NCBI GenBank assembly: GCA_963838155.1
Contig: CAWIQE010000022.1
Location: 150,387-214,386, forward strand
Direction: 5' to 3'
DNA: 64,000 bases
Origin: Pararhizobium_B sp963838155
GTDB taxonomy: Bacteria > Pseudomonadota > Alphaproteobacteria > Rhizobiales > Rhizobiaceae
Position 1 is the first letter of the stretch. Each line of letters starts with the position of its first letter. Shown here in pieces: positions 54,162 to 62,785 of this stretch. The position numbers and the translations under genes were made by a program. The notes beneath the pieces were generated by a model that made no database searches, had not been told where the DNA came from, and worked only from the letters and a program-made list of their open reading frames with translations.

Positions 54162-54245
54162 TGGTGCGCGCACCACTAGATCAATAGCTTGTGGGCTGAC
54201 TTTTCCAAACGGATGGGTACCATCCGTTTGGGTCAGACCACTAGA
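54162..54245. repeat. Pair of perfect palindromes, possible mobile repeat or terminator
   Basis: A perfect 22-bp palindrome centred on GTGCGCGCAC with CTAG ends (54160-54181) and an inverted repeat with 12-bp arms, CCAAACGGATGG/CCATCCGTTTGG (54207-54233), spacer GTA. The right flank GGTCAGACCACTAGA restates the CTAGTGGT end, so the whole 85-bp unit is symmetric and bounded by CTAGTGGT/ACCACTAG. Confidence 0.8.
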
Positions 54246-54356
54246 TTCGACCCGGGCTCCGGATTTGGCGGCCATTCAATCGATTAGCCGGCGAAGTCCC
54301 CTCCGGCCGGTCCCGGCTGCCGCCTCCGCCAGCCGGACCCTCGCCGACGGGAGACT

Positions 54357-54385
54357 TTGACGCGGTGCACATAACGCACTAAAAC
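54357..54385 (+). promoter_or_regulatory. Promoter of the sdh operon
   Basis: TTGACG (54357-54362), 17-bp spacer, TAAAAC (54380-54385), 64 bp ahead of sdhC. A good sigma-70-type match. Confidence 0.55.
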
Positions 54386-54449
54386 CACCTCCGAAAGCGG
54401 CGTCCCGCGCGTGCGCCGTCGATAACAAGTTCAGGAAGTCGAGGTCCCG

Positions 54450-54842
54450 ATGGCTGAGGCAATGAAAAGTCGGCCGTTGTCGCCGCATCTCCAGATCTAC
54501 CGGTTCACGCCGACCATGGCGATGTCGATCGCCCACCGGGTGACCGGCGTCGGGCTGTTCTTCGGCACCGCCCTCGTCGCCTGGTGGCTGGTCGCGGCGG
54601 CGTCGGGCCCGGCCTATTTCGCCACGGCCAACGCCTTCTTCGGCTCGATCGTCGGGCAGATCGTCCTGTTCTGCTATACCTTCGCGCTCGTCCACCACAT
54701 GCTCGGCGGACTCCGGCACCTCCTCTGGGACACCATTCACGGCATCGGCAAGGAGCAGTCGACGATGCTCGCCCGGGCCAATCTCGCCGGCTCCGTCGGA
54801 CTGACGATCCTCATATGGATCGTCGGCTACCTGGTTCGTTGA
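54450..54842 (+). CDS. sdhC: Succinate dehydrogenase cytochrome b556 subunit
   Basis: 130 aa, three TMs. Conserved RPLSPHLQIYRFTPTMAMSI with AHRVTGVGLFFGT (quinone-site Ser and Arg) and the heme b ligand His in FALVHHMLGGLRHLLWD. Membrane anchor of complex II. First gene of sdhCDAB; GAGGTCCCG precedes the ATG. Confidence 0.95.
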   Translation: MAEAMKSRPLSPHLQIYRFTPTMAMSIAHRVTGVGLFFGTALVAWWLVAAASGPAYFATANAFFGSIVGQIVLFCYTFALVHHMLGGLRHLLWDTIHGIGKEQSTMLARANLAGSVGLTILIWIVGYLVR

Positions 54843-54855
54843 GGGAGAGCACGCC

Positions 54856-55236
54856 ATGAGCCTGCGCACGCCGCTTTCCCGTGTCCGGGGCCTCGGTTCG
54901 GCCCGGGGGGGAACCGCCCATTTCTGGCAGCAGCGCCTGACCGCCGTCGCCAACATTCCCCTGATCGCCTTCTTCATCGTCTTCCTGATCGCCTACAACG
55001 GCGCCTCCTACGCCACGCTGACGGCGGCGCTCGGCAATCCTCTGGTCGCGACGGTGATGGCGCTCGTCGTCGTCTCGGTCTTCCTTCACATGCGCCTCGG
55101 CATCCAGATCGTCATCGAGGACTACGTCCACGGCGAACTCCTCAAGCTGGCGCTCTTCATGCTCAGCACGTTCTTCACCCTGACCGTCGGCGGACTCTGC
55201 CTCTTCGCCGTCCTAAAGCTCGGCTTCGGAGGCTGA
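54856..55236 (+). CDS. sdhD: Succinate dehydrogenase membrane anchor subunit
   Basis: 126 aa, three TMs. LSRVRGLGSARGGTAHFWQQ with RLTAVANIPL at the start and HMRLGIQIVIEDYVHGE, containing the heme-ligand His and the quinone-site Asp-Tyr. 13 bp after sdhC, 7 bp before sdhA. Confidence 0.95.
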   Translation: MSLRTPLSRVRGLGSARGGTAHFWQQRLTAVANIPLIAFFIVFLIAYNGASYATLTAALGNPLVATVMALVVVSVFLHMRLGIQIVIEDYVHGELLKLALFMLSTFFTLTVGGLCLFAVLKLGFGG

Positions 55237-55243
55237 TCCCAAG

Positions 55244-57082
55244 ATGCCATCGGACAATGCACCTGCCGCAAACGGCAAGGCCTACGAATATGTCGACCAC
55301 GCCTTCGACGTGATCGTCGTCGGCGCGGGCGGCGCCGGCCTGCGCGCCACCCTCGGAATGGCCGAGCAGGGCCTGAAGACCGCCTGCCTCACCAAGGTCT
55401 TCCCGACCCGCTCCCACACGGTGGCCGCCCAGGGCGGCATCGCCGCCTCGCTGCAGAACATGACGCCGGACAGCTGGCAGTGGCACCTCTACGACACGGT
55501 GAAGGGGTCCGACTGGCTCGGCGACGTCGACGCCATGCAGTACATGGTGATGGAGGCGCCCAAGGCCGTCTACGAACTCGAGCACTACGGCGTGCCCTTC
55601 TCGCGCAACGAGGAAGGCAAGATCTACCAGCGCCCCTTCGGCGGCCACATGCAGAATTTCGGCGACGGACCGCCCGTCCAGCGCACCTGCGCGGCCGCCG
55701 ACCGGACCGGCCACGCCATCCTGCACACGCTCTACGGACAATCGCTGCGCAACAACGCCGAGTTCTTCATCGAATTCGTCGTCGTCGACCTCATCATGAC
55801 GGACGGCGTCTGCACCGGCGTCCTCGCCTGGTGCCTGGACGACGGCACGATCCATCGCTTCGCCGCCAAGATGGTGGTGCTGGCGACGGGCGGCTACGGC
55901 CGCGCCTATTTCTCCTGCACCTCGGCCCACACCTGCACCGGGGACGGCGCGGGCATGGCCGCCCGCGCCGGCCTGCCGCTGCAGGACATGGAGTTCGTCC
56001 AGTTCCACCCGACCGGCATCTACGGCGCCGGCTGCCTGATCACCGAGGGCGCCCGCGGCGAAGGCGGCTATCTCGTGAATTCCGAGGGCGAGCGCTTCAT
56101 GGAACGCTATGCGCCCTCGGCGAAGGACCTCGCCTCCCGCGACGTCGTCTCGCGCTGCATGATGATGGAGATCCGCGAGGGCCGCGGCGTCGGGCGCGAG
56201 AAGGACCACATCTTCCTGCATCTCGACCACCTCGACCCGGCGGTCCTGCACGAAAGGCTGCCCGGCATCTCCGAATCGGCCCGCATCTTCGCAGGCGTCG
56301 ACGTCACCCGCGAACCGATCCCGGTCCTGCCGACGGTGCACTACAACATGGGCGGCATACCGACGAACTACTGGGGCGAGGTCCTCAACCCCGCTCTCGG
56401 CGGCCCCGACGCCGTGCAGCCAGGCCTGATGGCCGTCGGCGAGGCCGGATGCGCCTCGGTGCACGGGTCCAACCGGCTCGGCTCCAACTCGCTGATCGAC
56501 CTCGTCGTCTTCGGGCGCGCCGCCGCCATCCGCGCCTCGGAGGTGATCGACCGCCACGCGGCCATTCCGCCCGTCGACGAGGCGGCCTGCGCGAAGATCA
56601 TGGACCGCTTCGACCGCCTGCGCCACGCCAGGGGCAGCCAGCCGACCGCCCTCCTGCGCGACCGGATGCAGCGGACCATGCAGGAGGACGCCGCCGTCTT
56701 CCGCACGCAGGAGACCCTGGAGCAGGGCTGCCGGCGCATCAGCGAACTCTGGGGCGAGCTTTCGGACATCAAGGTCACCGACCGCTCGATGATCTGGAAC
56801 TCCGACCTCGTCGAGACGCTCGAGCTGGAAAACCTCATGGTCAACGCGATCGCCACGGTCTACGGCGCCGAGGCGCGCAAGGAGAGCCGCGGCGCGCACG
56901 CCCGCGAGGACTACAAGGACGGCCCGTTCGACGGCCGGGACGACGAGAACTGGCGAAAGCACACGCTCGCCCGCGTCGACGAAGCCGGCAAGGTCACGCT
57001 CGACTACCGCCCGGTCCATACCGACCTCATCGCCGAGGGCATCGATCCGAAGAAGATCGAACCGAAGGCCCGGGTGTACTAG
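55244..57082 (+). CDS. sdhA: Succinate dehydrogenase flavoprotein subunit
   Basis: 612 aa. FAD-binding DVIVVGAGGAGLRATLGMAE, the covalent-FAD His in TRSHTVAAQGGIAASL, catalytic HPTGIYGAGCLITEGARGEG and the C-terminal ENLMVNAIATVYGAEARKES. Oxidises succinate to fumarate, passing electrons to SdhB. Instead of sdhB following at once, 1.1 kb with a toxin-antitoxin pair intervenes. Confidence 0.97.
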   Translation: MPSDNAPAANGKAYEYVDHAFDVIVVGAGGAGLRATLGMAEQGLKTACLTKVFPTRSHTVAAQGGIAASLQNMTPDSWQWHLYDTVKGSDWLGDVDAMQYMVMEAPKAVYELEHYGVPFSRNEEGKIYQRPFGGHMQNFGDGPPVQRTCAAADRTGHAILHTLYGQSLRNNAEFFIEFVVVDLIMTDGVCTGVLAWCLDDGTIHRFAAKMVVLATGGYGRAYFSCTSAHTCTGDGAGMAARAGLPLQDMEFVQFHPTGIYGAGCLITEGARGEGGYLVNSEGERFMERYAPSAKDLASRDVVSRCMMMEIREGRGVGREKDHIFLHLDHLDPAVLHERLPGISESARIFAGVDVTREPIPVLPTVHYNMGGIPTNYWGEVLNPALGGPDAVQPGLMAVGEAGCASVHGSNRLGSNSLIDLVVFGRAAAIRASEVIDRHAAIPPVDEAACAKIMDRFDRLRHARGSQPTALLRDRMQRTMQEDAAVFRTQETLEQGCRRISELWGELSDIKVTDRSMIWNSDLVETLELENLMVNAIATVYGAEARKESRGAHAREDYKDGPFDGRDDENWRKHTLARVDEAGKVTLDYRPVHTDLIAEGIDPKKIEPKARVY

Positions 57083-57107
57083 AATATGGACCAAAGGAGG
57101 TCCGGAG

Positions 57108-57347
57108 ATGGGTGAACTGACGATCAAGCTGAATGACGCCAAATTGCTGCAGGCGCTGGCCGACATGGCGAAAGCACATCGACACAGCATAGATTCCGAA
57201 GTGATGGAGGCGCTGCGACGCGCCGTTGCGGAGCATGAGCGGAAACGCGAGTTGCTTCGAAGTGTCGATGCCATTGCCGCCATGACGCCTAAGGACGCGC
57301 GGCAGGCCGATAGCACGGAATTGCTTCGCGAGGACAGGACCCGTTGA
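57108..57347 (+). CDS. FitA/VapB-like antitoxin
   Basis: 79 aa. N-terminal LTIKLNDAKLLQALADMAKA with HRHSIDSEVMEALRRAV, the ribbon-helix-helix fold of FitA/StbC-type antitoxins, followed by a toxin-binding tail. Strong ribosome binding site AAAGGAGG. TTGA overlap with the toxin gene couples their translation. GC content is visibly lower than in sdhA. Confidence 0.85.
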   Translation: MGELTIKLNDAKLLQALADMAKAHRHSIDSEVMEALRRAVAEHERKRELLRSVDAIAAMTPKDARQADSTELLREDRTR

Positions 57348-58096
57348 AGGTAGTGGACAGTTCCGTCTCGCTGAAGTGGTTTGTCGACGAGCCCCGCCGG
57401 GAGGGGGCACGCGCGCTTCTGGAATTGGACGATGAACTGATTGCTCCGGAGTTCTCCTACGCGGAAGTGGCCAATGTGCTGTGGCGCAAGGTCCGCATCG
57501 CTCAGATTGCATTCGAACAGGCAGACGCGGCAGTCGGCAGGCTTCCTGCGCTCATCAGCCTACGGAGCGTGAGCGGGCCTGCCATGAGGACGGCCTTGGG
57601 CTTAGCCAAGCAACTCGACCACTCGGTTTACGACTGCATTTTTCTCGCCATGGCGCTCGAATTCGACGACGCGACTTTCGTGACGGATGACACCCGGTTC
57701 GCCGAGAAAGCAGTTTCGGCCGGCTTCGGCGAGAGGATTCGGACCCTTTCGGACGGGCCGATTCGGGTCGTCTTCTCGGATGCACAACTCCAATCGATGC
57801 TCGAGCTGTTCCATCGACACAGACATGTTCTCGAATTCCGTCAGAGACCAGGTAGGTCGCCCTTTCGGAGCGACGGGGTTGACGATTTATTCGACGGGCG
57901 ATCTGAGGCCGGCCTTCGACTCGCCGCTATATGTCAGGTTGAAGAAGGAAATATCCGAGCTCTCCTTTGGTCAGGCCTCCACCTTGCTTGCGGTGGCCTG
58001 GCTCGGCAGGGGAATCGCGGCGCAGCTCTTTTTCCGATTTGTTTGAACAGGCCGCGCACCTGGCCACGGACCCCGGAAAACACGCGCCCTACATAA
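57344..58096 (+). CDS. VapC-like PIN-domain toxin with aberrant C-terminal extension
   Basis: PIN-domain ribonuclease. The four acidic residues are present: Asp5 (VVDSSV), Glu41 (FSYAEVANVLWR), Asp97 (HSVYDCIFLAMALE) and Asp115/116 (FVTDDTRF). The normal domain ends near residue 137 (RIRTLSD); the frame then runs on to 250 aa across the DUF3775-like remnant in another frame. The extra 113 residues are low-complexity and look like read-through after loss of the original stop. Starts at TTG 57344. Confidence 0.8.
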   Translation: MKVVDSSVSLKWFVDEPRREGARALLELDDELIAPEFSYAEVANVLWRKVRIAQIAFEQADAAVGRLPALISLRSVSGPAMRTALGLAKQLDHSVYDCIFLAMALEFDDATFVTDDTRFAEKAVSAGFGERIRTLSDGPIRVVFSDAQLQSMLELFHRHRHVLEFRQRPGRSPFRSDGVDDLFDGRSEAGLRLAAICQVEEGNIRALLWSGLHLACGGLARQGNRGAALFPICLNRPRTWPRTPENTRPT

Positions 58097-58164
58097 TCGG
58101 CCAGCTCAACCATCTTGAGCGTGGCATCGCCAAACTCGATGAACAGGCCGCGCGAGATGATTGA
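57825..58164 (+). pseudogene. DUF3775-like small gene, frameshifted
   Basis: One frame gives SPLYVRLKKEISELSFGQAS followed by TLLAVAWLGRG, resembling the DUF3775 core; after a five-T run at 58029-58033 the next frame continues as SDLFEQAAHLATDPGKHAPY and IIGQLNHLERGIAKLDEQ to the TGA at 58162. Removing one T restores a 112-aa protein. The start is uncertain (ATG 57825 or 57780). It overlaps the VapC extension. Function of the family unknown. Confidence 0.55.
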
Positions 58165-58217
58165 CGGATCCGCTGGATTCAACCGGAAACGCCCCGCCCG
58201 AAAGGAAAGCCACGAAC

Positions 58218-58997
58218 ATGGTTGAACTCACCCTTCCGAAGAACTCGCAGATTTCCGAGGGCAAGGTCTGGCCGCGGCCCGACGGCGCCGGGAACCTCAA
58301 GGAATTCCGCGTCTATCGCTGGAGCCCCGACGACGACCGGGGGCCGACGGTCGACACCTATTTCGTCGACCGGGACGACTGCGGGCCGATGATCCTCGAC
58401 GGCCTGCTGTGGATCAAGAACAAGGTCGACCCGACCCTGACGCTGCGCCGGTCCTGCCGCGAGGGCGTGTGCGGGTCCTGCGCCATGAACATCGACGGCA
58501 CCAACACGCTCGCCTGCACGAAGGGCATGGACGAGGTCTCCGGCGCGGTGAAGGTGTACCCTCTGCCGCACATGCCGGTCGTCAAGGACCTCGTGCCGGA
58601 CCTAACGGTCCCATACGCCCAGCTGCGCTCGATCGAGCCGTGGCTTCAGACGGAATCGCCGACCCCCGCCAAGGAATGGAAGCAGACGCACGAGGACCGA
58701 GCGAAGCTCGACGGCCTCTACGAATGCATCCTCTGTTTCTGCTGCCAGACGTCTTGCCCGAGCTACTGGTGGAACGGCGAGCGCTATCTCGGCCCCGCCG
58801 TGCTCCTGCAGGCCTATCGCTGGCTGATCGACTCCCGGGACGAGGCGACGGGCCGGCGTCTCGACGACCTCGAGGATCCCTTCCGCCTCTACCGCTGCCA
58901 CACCATCATGAACTGCACGCAGACATGCCCCAAGGGCCTCAATCCGGCCAAGGCGATCGCAGAGATCAAGAAGATGATGGTCGAACGGCGCGTCTGA
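58218..58997 (+). CDS. sdhB: Succinate dehydrogenase iron-sulfur subunit
   Basis: 259 aa. [2Fe-2S] ligands in SCREGVCGSCAMNIDGTNTL AC, [4Fe-4S] in ECILCFCCQTSCPSYWWN, [3Fe-4S] in CHTIMNCTQTCPKGLNPAKA. Start ATG 58218 behind AAAGGAAAGCC; an in-frame ATG at 58161 would add 19 non-conserved residues. Separated from sdhA by the toxin-antitoxin island, so its expression depends on read-through or a new promoter. Confidence 0.97.
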   Translation: MVELTLPKNSQISEGKVWPRPDGAGNLKEFRVYRWSPDDDRGPTVDTYFVDRDDCGPMILDGLLWIKNKVDPTLTLRRSCREGVCGSCAMNIDGTNTLACTKGMDEVSGAVKVYPLPHMPVVKDLVPDLTVPYAQLRSIEPWLQTESPTPAKEWKQTHEDRAKLDGLYECILCFCCQTSCPSYWWNGERYLGPAVLLQAYRWLIDSRDEATGRRLDDLEDPFRLYRCHTIMNCTQTCPKGLNPAKAIAEIKKMMVERRV

Positions 58998-59160
58998 CGC
59001 GCCGCCGGTCCGGGCCGCGACCTTCCGCCGCCGCGCAAGATCGGCATTCGAAACCGCCGCGATGCGCCGTTTTCGTTCGCCGGCTGCGGGCAATGCGCAA
59101 GCTCATTTTGCGCCGCCGGGCGTATGCTTTCGTTCGTGGTGTCATTCATGGGAGCGAGGA

Positions 59161-60270
59161 ATGAACACGCCGCCTGCCGCAGCTTCACGTCCCGACGGTC
59201 GCGCCCGCATGACCCTCGTGCTCAGCGACTATACCAGGGAGGCCGCCAGCCATCCGGAGTTCGCCGGCCACGAGAAGGTGCTTCTCGGGCGCGACGAGGT
59301 CCGGGGCCTGACCGCGATCGTCGCCATCCACTCCACGCGGCTCGGCCCCGCGATCGGCGGCACCCGCATCTGGAAGCACCCGACCTTCGAGGCGGGGCTT
59401 GCCGACGTGCTGCGCCTGTCGCGCGGGATGACCTTGAAGGCCGCGATCGCCGGCCTGCCGCACGGCGGCGGCAAGGCCGTCGTCCTGGCGGATCCGAGGA
59501 AGGACAAGACCCCCGCCCTCCTGTCGGCCTATGGCGAGATGCTCGCGGCGACGGACGGCTACTTCTTCACGGCCGAGGATGTCGGGCTGTCGCTCGCCGA
59601 CGCCGACTTCCTGCGCGGCATGACCGCGAACGTCCTCGGCACCACGGCCGGCGGCAGCCGCAATCCCTCCCCGGTGACGGCCTACGGCGTCTGGCTCGGC
59701 ATTCGCGCGGCGGTCCGGCACCGGTTCGGCGCCGACAGCCTCGAAGGGCTCCGGTTTGCCGTCCAGGGCCTCGGCGCCGTCGGCTCCGAAGTTGCGCGGC
59801 GCATTCACGAGGAAGGCGGTCGGCTCGTCGTCGCGGACATCTCCGCGGAGAGGCTCGCCCATGCCCGCAAGGCGTGGGGGGCGGAAATCGCCGAGCCATC
59901 CGCCATCATGGATGCGGAGGCGGACGTGCTCGTCCCCTCGGCGCTCGGCGGCGTCCTCGACGAACGGTCCATCGCCGCCCTCAGGGTGAAGGCCGTCGCG
60001 GGCGCCGCGAACAACCAGCTCGCCGTCGCCGAGGACGCCGAACGCCTGCGCCGCCGCAACATCCTCTATGCCCCGGACTTCGTCATCAACGGCGCCGGGC
60101 TGATGAACGTGGCGGCCGAACTCGCTCCGGGCGGCTACGACCGGGAGGCGGTCCTGCGACGGGTCGAAACCATACCGGACGTCCTGACGCGCATCTTCGA
60201 TCGCGCCGCGCGGGAAGCCCGCTCGACGGAACGCGTCGCCGAAGCGATCGCCGCCGAGCGGCTTGCCTGA
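59161..60270 (+). CDS. Leucine/valine/phenylalanine dehydrogenase-like
   Basis: 369 aa Glu/Leu/Phe/Val dehydrogenase. Catalytic Lys105 in IAGLPHGGGKAVVLADP, with the substrate-binding GPAIGGTRIW; Rossmann motif GLGAVGSEVAR for NAD; VLVPSALGGVLDERSI and GAANNQLAV follow. It deaminates branched-chain amino acids to 2-oxo acids. ATG 59161 behind GGAGCGAGGA. Confidence 0.9.
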   Translation: MNTPPAAASRPDGRARMTLVLSDYTREAASHPEFAGHEKVLLGRDEVRGLTAIVAIHSTRLGPAIGGTRIWKHPTFEAGLADVLRLSRGMTLKAAIAGLPHGGGKAVVLADPRKDKTPALLSAYGEMLAATDGYFFTAEDVGLSLADADFLRGMTANVLGTTAGGSRNPSPVTAYGVWLGIRAAVRHRFGADSLEGLRFAVQGLGAVGSEVARRIHEEGGRLVVADISAERLAHARKAWGAEIAEPSAIMDAEADVLVPSALGGVLDERSIAALRVKAVAGAANNQLAVAEDAERLRRRNILYAPDFVINGAGLMNVAAELAPGGYDREAVLRRVETIPDVLTRIFDRAAREARSTERVAEAIAAERLA

Positions 60271-60300
60271 CACGGCCCGGGCTCGGCCGAAGGCCTGCCG

Positions 60301-60738
60301 TCAGGACAGCTTTGCGTCGAGCGTCACCTCGATCGCGCCGAGCGCCTTCGACACCGGGCAGGTTTCCTTCGCCTCGCGCGCGATGCGGATGAACGTCTCC
60401 TCCTGGACGCCCGGCACGTGTCCCTCGAGCGAGATCGCGCTCTTGGTGATCTCGAAGCCCCCGCCGGACGCTTCCTGCACCGTCACGACGGCCCTGGCTT
60501 CCAGCTTCTCCGCCGGCGTGCCGTTCTCCGCGAGAAGGTGCGACAGCTGCATGGCGAAGCAACCGGCATGGGCGGCGGCGAGGAGCTCCTCGGGGTTGGT
60601 GCCGCTCTTGCCCGATTCGTCCTGGAACCGCGCCTTGAACGAATAGGGCGAGGACTGGAGAGCGCCGCTCTGCGTGTCGAGCGTCCCCTTCCCGTCTGCG
60701 AGCGCTCCCTGCCAGATGGCCGTTGCATGTCTCTTCAT
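60301..60738 (-). CDS. osmC: OsmC-family peroxiredoxin
   Basis: 145 aa. Two catalytic cysteines: Cys60 in NPEELLAAAHAGCFAMQLSH and Cys127 in REAKETCPVSKALG, the OsmC/YhfA pattern. Reduces organic hydroperoxides, often with dihydrolipoyl carriers. The N-terminal MKRHATAIWQGALADGKGTL DT is OsmC- rather than Ohr-like. Convergent with the dehydrogenase gene. Confidence 0.92.
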   Translation of the reverse strand: MKRHATAIWQGALADGKGTLDTQSGALQSSPYSFKARFQDESGKSGTNPEELLAAAHAGCFAMQLSHLLAENGTPAEKLEARAVVTVQEASGGGFEITKSAISLEGHVPGVQEETFIRIAREAKETCPVSKALGAIEVTLDAKLS

Positions 60739-60920
60739 GGCGCTTCCTTTCCTTGGTTCGATTCGATGACGGATGATCTAGTGCCGCATCTCGCCGCGTA
60801 AAGCATCCTACAGGAAGCGAACGACGGCCGCACGACGGCCATCACGTGCTCGTGTCGCGGCGTGATTTGAAAACCCCCACGCCGCCGATATCGTCGCAAT
60901 CCGAAGAATTGGAGGCCATC

Positions 60921-61517
60921 ATGATTCGATACATTGCCGCCCTGGCGCTCGCCGTCTCGACCGTCGCGTCCGCCGGCGCATCCGCCGCCACCGCCACGGC
61001 GATCTTCGCCGGCGGCTGCTTCTGGTGCGTCGAATCCGACTTCGACCACGTGCCGGGGGTCACCTCCACGACGTCCGGCTACATCGGCGGCTCCACCCAG
61101 AACCCGACCTACGAGCGCCATCCGGGGTTCCGCGAAGCCGTCCGCATCACCTTCGACCCGTCGAAGACGAGCTACAAGAAGCTGCTCGACGCCTATTGGC
61201 ATTCCGTCGACCCGACGGACTCCGGCGGGCAGTTCTGCGACCGCGGCCACAGCTACACCACGGCGATCTATGCCACCGACGCCACGCAGCTGGCCGAGGC
61301 GAAGGCCTCGAAGCAGGAGATCCGGAAGGAACTCGGAAAGCCGGTCGCGACCGACATCGCCATGGCTCCCACCTTCTGGCCGGCGGAGGACTATCACCAG
61401 GACTTCTACAAGAAGAACCCGATGCGCTACTCCTATTACCGGCGCGGCTGCGGCCGCGACCGCCAGGTGAAGGCCCTCTGGGGCGCCCGGGCGGACGAGG
61501 GCATCACCCCCCATTGA
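60921..61517 (+). CDS. msrA: Periplasmic peptide methionine sulfoxide reductase A
   Basis: 198 aa. Signal peptide 1-22 (ALAVSTVASAGASA), then the MsrA core with active site GGCFWCVESDF (Cys33), STTSGYIGGSTQNPTYERH and SAG-type recycling region HQDFYKKNP. It repairs oxidised methionine in exported proteins. ATG 60921 follows GGAGG; an earlier in-frame ATG at 60846 would spoil the signal peptide. Divergent from osmC, forming a small oxidative-stress cluster. Confidence 0.92.
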   Translation: MIRYIAALALAVSTVASAGASAATATAIFAGGCFWCVESDFDHVPGVTSTTSGYIGGSTQNPTYERHPGFREAVRITFDPSKTSYKKLLDAYWHSVDPTDSGGQFCDRGHSYTTAIYATDATQLAEAKASKQEIRKELGKPVATDIAMAPTFWPAEDYHQDFYKKNPMRYSYYRRGCGRDRQVKALWGARADEGITPH

Positions 61518-61617
61518 CGACCGTCGGTCGCCGATCGGGTGCGTCTCCCACTGGACAAGCCGCGTCCATTGCGTTCAAACGGTCGTGAGGGCGCAACCAA
61601 GCTGAGGGAGAACGGCG

Positions 61618-62058
61618 ATGGCAGTCAAGCGCGACGGCGAACCCTGGATGACCCCCACCGAATTCGCACGCACGCTGCCGCGCGGGATCGGCCTGAACCT
61701 GATCGTGCGATCCGTCGCCGCCGAGACCGCCTTCTGCCGCGACGTGCTCGGCGCGATGATCCTGCACGAGGACGAGGACTTCGCCGCGGTCGAGCTCTGC
61801 GGCTCGGTCTTCATGCTGCACGACGACCACACCTATCGCGACCATCCCCTCACCGGTACGCTCGCCGGGCAGGAGACGCGCGGCGCCGGTGTCGAGATCC
61901 GCGTCATGGGCCTCGACCCGGACCGGACCGAGGCGCGCGCCCGGGAACGCGACGCCATCGTTCTGTCCGGCACGATCGACAAGCCGCACGGCCTTCGCGA
62001 ATGCCACGTCGCCGACCCGGAGGGCTTCGTCTGGGTTCCGAGCATCGCCGCCAGGTGA
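61618..62058 (+). CDS. VOC-superfamily (glyoxalase-like) protein
   Basis: 146 aa single-module vicinal oxygen chelate protein: ARTLPRGIGLNLIVRSVAAE, DFAAVELCGSVFMLHDDHTY and the C-terminal GLRECHVADPEGFVWVPS with the metal Glu/His candidates. Could be a dioxygenase, resistance or glyoxalase-like protein; no specific assignment possible. Start ATG 61618 after GAGGGAGAAC. Confidence 0.82.
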   Translation: MAVKRDGEPWMTPTEFARTLPRGIGLNLIVRSVAAETAFCRDVLGAMILHEDEDFAAVELCGSVFMLHDDHTYRDHPLTGTLAGQETRGAGVEIRVMGLDPDRTEARARERDAIVLSGTIDKPHGLRECHVADPEGFVWVPSIAAR

Positions 62059-62185
62059 AGGGAAATCGCCCGGATCGAGCCTGGGGGAATACGGTTCTCC
62101 TCTTGAAAATCTTGCAATTTCGGAGTTAACGCCATTTTATTCCGGGAAACCTTCGGGTAGTCCACCCGGACAAGGGAGTAACACG

Positions 62186-62734
62186 ATGCGCTTCTCACAT
62201 GCCGGCCTCGTCCTCGCGGTCGGGCTCGCCCTTACCGGTTGCCAGCGATTGAACTACTCGGACCGGTCCGACCTGCCGTCGCAGCCGTCCTCTCTGACGC
62301 CGGCGCCCGTCGGCGGCGTCGAGGCCTCTCAGCTGCCGCCGCCGGGATCCGCCGGCGCCCCGGCCACGTCCGCCGCCCCCGGCACGCAGGCGCAGCCGGG
62401 CGCCCCGCAGGACCAGCAGAAGATGGCGAGCCTCGGCAGCGCTGGCGCCGGCACCGAGATCAAGCCGGAAGCGATGATCGGCCGCTGGACCGTCACCACG
62501 TCCGGGGCGGGCTGCGACCTGTTCCTGTCGATGACGAAATGGACCGGCGGCTACCGGGCGGCGACGCGCAACTGCAGCGGCATGGCCGGCAATATTTCCG
62601 CCTGGGACGTCAAGGGCGGCCAGGTCGTCCTGACCGACAACGTCGGCAACCAGATCGCCTCCGTCCACCAGGCCGGAAACCAGACCTACCAGGGCTCGAC
62701 GACGTCCGGACAGCCGCTGACGCTCGGTCGCTGA
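62186..62734 (+). CDS. omp19: Outer membrane lipoprotein Omp19, Inh-type protease inhibitor
   Basis: 182 aa. Lipoprotein signal with lipobox LTGC (Cys19), a Pro/Ala/Ser-rich linker to about residue 95, and a C-terminal AprI/Inh beta-barrel: MIGRWTVTTSGAGCDLFLSM, GYRAATRNCSGMAGNISAWD with two Cys, and IASVHQAGNQTYQGSTTSGQ. This matches Brucella Omp19, which inhibits host and bacterial proteases. ATG 62186 behind AAGGGAGTAAC; TTGCAA/TTTTAT with 17-bp spacing (62112-62140) may be its promoter. Confidence 0.9.
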   Translation: MRFSHAGLVLAVGLALTGCQRLNYSDRSDLPSQPSSLTPAPVGGVEASQLPPPGSAGAPATSAAPGTQAQPGAPQDQQKMASLGSAGAGTEIKPEAMIGRWTVTTSGAGCDLFLSMTKWTGGYRAATRNCSGMAGNISAWDVKGGQVVLTDNVGNQIASVHQAGNQTYQGSTTSGQPLTLGR

Positions 62735-62785
62735 CCTCAGCCGGGCGGCGTTCGCCGCCCCATTCCCCACCGCCGGGTCCCGAAG

